Source of the DNA: Trinickia symbiotica
GTDB lineage: Bacteria; Pseudomonadota; Gammaproteobacteria; Burkholderiales; Burkholderiaceae
Reading direction: 5' to 3'
NCBI RefSeq assembly: GCF_002934455.1
Contig: NZ_PTIR01000020.1
Coordinates: 62,001 to 126,000 of the forward strand
DNA: 64,000 bases
The notes beneath the pieces are model-generated. The model was not told where the DNA came from. It saw nothing but the letters and a program-made list of their open reading frames with translations, and made no database searches. A program made the position numbers and the translations under genes. The number at the start of each line of letters is the position of its first letter. Within the stretch, counting starts at the first letter, position 1. Below are positions 61,922 to 64,000 of the stretch, piece after piece.

Positions 61922-63330
61922 GCGCACGGATCGGCGTTTCGGCGAGCGCGGGGCGGCTCGCGCATGTCGGCGACTGGATGCAGCGCAACGCCGCGGCCAT
62001 TCGCGCGGTGCAATGGCTGGTCGTCGCGGTCTACGCATTTTTGATCGTCGTCCCGGCCTGCCTGCCGCTGCCCGACGACACGGCGCACCTGTGGAGCAAT
62101 CTCACGCTCGCTGCCCAGTTCGTGTTCTGGGGCATCTGGTGGCCGTTCGTCCTGCTTTCGATGGTTCTGCTCGGCCGTGTCTGGTGCGGCGTGCTGTGTC
62201 CCGAGGGTGCGCTTGCCGAGTTTGCGAGCCGGCACGGCCGGGGACGGGCCATCCCGCGCTGGATGCGTTGGGGCGGTTGGCCGTTCGTGGCCTTCGGATT
62301 GACGACCATCTACGGCCAGATGGTCAGCGTCTACCAATATCCGCTCGCGGTTTTGTTGGTGTTGGGTGGCTCGACGTTTGCCGCGATCGTCATCGGTTTG
62401 CTCTATGGGCGCGAAAAGCGTGTCTGGTGCCGCTATCTATGCCCGGTCAATGGCGTCTTTTCGTTGCTCGCGCGGCTTGCGCCTTTCCACTACAAGGTTG
62501 ACGAGGACGCATGGCGGCGCTCGTACAAGCAAGGCGAGCAAGGTCACCGCGTGATCCCGATCAACTGCGCGCCGCTGGTTCCGCTGCGCAATATGAAGGG
62601 CGCCGCGTCGTGCCACATGTGCGGCCGCTGCAGCGGACACCGTGAGGCCATCGCGCTCAGTTGGCGTTCGCCTTCGCATGAAGTCGTCGAACTCGGCAGG
62701 CAGGCAGGCAACGCGTGGGATACCGCATTGGTGCTCTATGGGTTGCTCGGCGTCGCGATTGGCGCGTTTCATTGGACGGTGAGCCCCTGGTTCGTGCAGT
62801 TGAAGCAATTTCTTGCCATGTGGCTGATCGATCACGATGTGACGTGGCCGCTTGCGACGAACGCGCCGTGGTTCGTCCTGACGCACTATCCCGACCGGAA
62901 CGATGTTTTCTCATGGCTCGATGGGACACTCGTCGTTGGCTATATTCTCGCAACGGCCGTCGTCTACGGCACGGCGCTGCTCGCGTTGATCGCGCTGGCG
63001 GCGCGCGCGCTGGGGTCTTGGGATCGCCAGCGCCTCCATCATTTGACGCAGGCGCTCATTCCGGTTGCGGGAGCCGGTGTCTTTCTCGGTTTGTCCGCGA
63101 CAACGGTTTCGCTTTTGCGCGCCGAGCATCTCGCGCTCGACTGGGTGCCCGTCGTCCGGATTGCCGTGCTGGCCGTCGCCAATTCATGGAGTGCGTGGCT
63201 CGGCTGGCGAATTGCATGCAGCTATCGACCACGCTGGCTAGCTCTCTTTGGTGCGATGGTGCCTTTCGTTGCGGCGCTTGCCGTTGCCGACAGTGCGTGG
63301 TGGCTGATGTTCTGGGGCTTCTCGCACTGA
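61918..63330 (+). CDS. ftrD: FtrD, membrane iron-sulfur electron-transfer protein
   Basis: 470-aa membrane protein with 4Fe-4S-type cysteines: RVWCGVLCPEG, VWCRYLCPVNG, and SCHMCGRCSGH. NapH/RnfE-like polyferredoxin segments sit between helices. FtrD probably accepts electrons from ferrous-iron oxidation by the other Ftr proteins. It completes the ftrABCD set known from Bordetella and Brucella. The last part (about 330-470) is a run of helices. Confidence 0.88.
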   Translation: MSARIGVSASAGRLAHVGDWMQRNAAAIRAVQWLVVAVYAFLIVVPACLPLPDDTAHLWSNLTLAAQFVFWGIWWPFVLLSMVLLGRVWCGVLCPEGALAEFASRHGRGRAIPRWMRWGGWPFVAFGLTTIYGQMVSVYQYPLAVLLVLGGSTFAAIVIGLLYGREKRVWCRYLCPVNGVFSLLARLAPFHYKVDEDAWRRSYKQGEQGHRVIPINCAPLVPLRNMKGAASCHMCGRCSGHREAIALSWRSPSHEVVELGRQAGNAWDTALVLYGLLGVAIGAFHWTVSPWFVQLKQFLAMWLIDHDVTWPLATNAPWFVLTHYPDRNDVFSWLDGTLVVGYILATAVVYGTALLALIALAARALGSWDRQRLHHLTQALIPVAGAGVFLGLSATTVSLLRAEHLALDWVPVVRIAVLAVANSWSAWLGWRIACSYRPRWLALFGAMVPFVAALAVADSAWWLMFWGFSH

Positions 63331-63622
63331 GGCTCGTATGAGCGGATGACTGCGAGCGGGAGGGGAGCGCCTGCGATTGGCCGGCAAGCCTGCCATTAAG
63401 GGTCCTGCCGAACGCTAGCCGACCGTCTGACGGCATCAAAGGCTGCACGGCGCGGATGTTCGCTGTGAAGCAGGAAGTGACATCAAAAAAGCGGCATGGC
63501 TGGCTTCGACGGTTGCTGAAAGGCTTGCACGAAGGGGTCTAGACTCGCGTGCTACGTCGTCTCTGCTGGCTACTGCCCAACACCTCTCACGGAGGTGGTC
63601 CCCACAATAACTCGATAGAGCG
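63331..63622. other. intergenic region, nothing recognised
   Basis: Between convergent ftrD and hemP. I see no gene and no strong terminator, only short GC stems. Confidence 0.4.
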
Positions 63623-63901
63623 CTACTTCGTCAGGATGAGCTTGCCCAGGCGCGTTGCTCGCAGCTGATAAGTCTCGCCGTTGTGCGTGATCAGCACATG
63701 CGTGCGTCCCTGTAACAGCGAGTCACTACGCAAGACGCGCTGTTCGCTCGGGCCCGCGCTCGTGCTTGTGCTGGCGCTATGAGGCGATTGCTGCGTGCGC
63801 ATCTCGCGCGCGGAACCGCGGGCGTCCAGGCTGCGATGACGCGGCGTGCCGTGAGTGGAGGCTCGCAGCGTCAAAGTGGAAGGGCGGGCGAACTCGGTCA
63901 T
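63623..63901 (-). CDS. hemP: hemin uptake protein HemP
   Basis: 92-aa protein. The C-terminal 40 residues (VLRSDSLLQGRTHVLITHNG then ETYQLRATRLGKLILTK) carry the complete HemP/HmuP signature. The N-terminal half is a Ser/Thr/Arg-rich low-complexity extension, longer than in enteric HemP. HmuP acts as a co-activator of heme-uptake genes in Bradyrhizobium and Burkholderia. A near-consensus Fur box overlaps the promoter upstream of its start. Confidence 0.87.
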   Translation of the reverse strand: MTEFARPSTLTLRASTHGTPRHRSLDARGSAREMRTQQSPHSASTSTSAGPSEQRVLRSDSLLQGRTHVLITHNGETYQLRATRLGKLILTK

Positions 63902-63950
63902 ACCGTGCGTTCTCTCAGTCGCGCATCGCGCGGTTGCATTCGATGGACGA

Positions 63951-63979
63951 ATTATAAATGAGAATCATTATCGATTGAA
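63951..63979 (-). promoter_or_regulatory. Fur-box promoter of hemP
   Basis: On the minus strand TTCAAT at 63979-63974 and a consensus TATAAT at 63956-63951 are 17 bp apart. The spacer is filled by GATAATGATTCTCATTTAT (63972-63954), matching 14 of 19 Fur-box positions. Iron-bound Fur should therefore repress hemP. Confidence 0.8.
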
Positions 63980-64000
63980 AGAAGATTTTCATCGACACGC

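Overview
The window is high-GC betaproteobacterial chromosome. The gene order thrS-infC-rpmI-rplT-pheS-pheT-ihfA-merR-tRNA-Pro, DUF3563 and HemP small proteins, the ftrABCD iron system and porins starting AQSSVTLYG all point to Burkholderiaceae (Burkholderia/Paraburkholderia/Trinickia type). This assignment comes from gene content and protein resemblance only; no database search was run.

Layout. 1-7832: core translation block (thrS cut by the window edge, infC with an ATC start, rpmI, rplT, pheST, ihfA, a MerR-type regulator, tRNA-Pro GGG). 7833-8911: decayed stretch directly 3' of the tRNA gene, with two broken minus-strand reading frames and a small excisionase-like HTH gene. 8908-29625: a large catabolic block. 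It holds an RraA-like protein, L-idonate 5-dehydrogenase, transhydrogenase PntAB, a porin, an aminotransferase, a Nac/Cbl-like LysR regulator, a split biotin-dependent amide carboxylase (two carrier-like proteins, biotin carboxylase, KipI/PxpB, KipA/PxpC, YcsF/PxpA), an SDR, a 2-ketoacid reductase, a polar amino-acid ABC importer, gluconokinase and gluconate 5-dehydrogenase. 29723-31813: methyltransferase and a two-gene chromate transporter. 32289-39487: DHA2 exporter, surE, a tiny membrane protein, and an MFS-LysR-amidase cluster. 39546-47408: LacI regulator divergent from a sugar ABC importer with a GH42 beta-galactosidase. 47476-49916: YfiR-like protein with a GGDEF-EAL enzyme. 50252-53698: RmlD-like reductase, copZ, cueR, two small proteins and rlmJ. 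54111-59881: hbdH-patatin, tyrB and uvrB. 60080-63979: ftrABCD and hemP, both with Fur-box-like promoters.

Main discovery. Six promoters in the 8.9-25 kb block carry the same composite element: ATA-N9-TAT (a T-N11-A LysR box), then YGC, then invariant CA, then TCT/TTGGC exactly 34-40 bases from the start of the box, and a -10 hexamer about 16 bp further on. The box centre falls near -62 from the predicted start site, the classical LysR activator geometry. The six sites precede the RraA-like gene, idnD, the aminotransferase-porin-pnt run, the biotin carboxylase operon, the SDR-ghrB operon and the ABC importer operon. The scattered genes therefore look like one regulon controlled by the embedded LysR protein (16796-17722). 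The enzymes suggest uptake and opening of a cyclic amide or ureide whose carbon reaches keto-sugar-acid/gluconate metabolism; the substrate is not known from the sequence. Two components are altered: the second carrier protein lacks the biotinyl-lysine motif, and the PxpA homologue has lost the conserved Lys-Pro before His-Gly.
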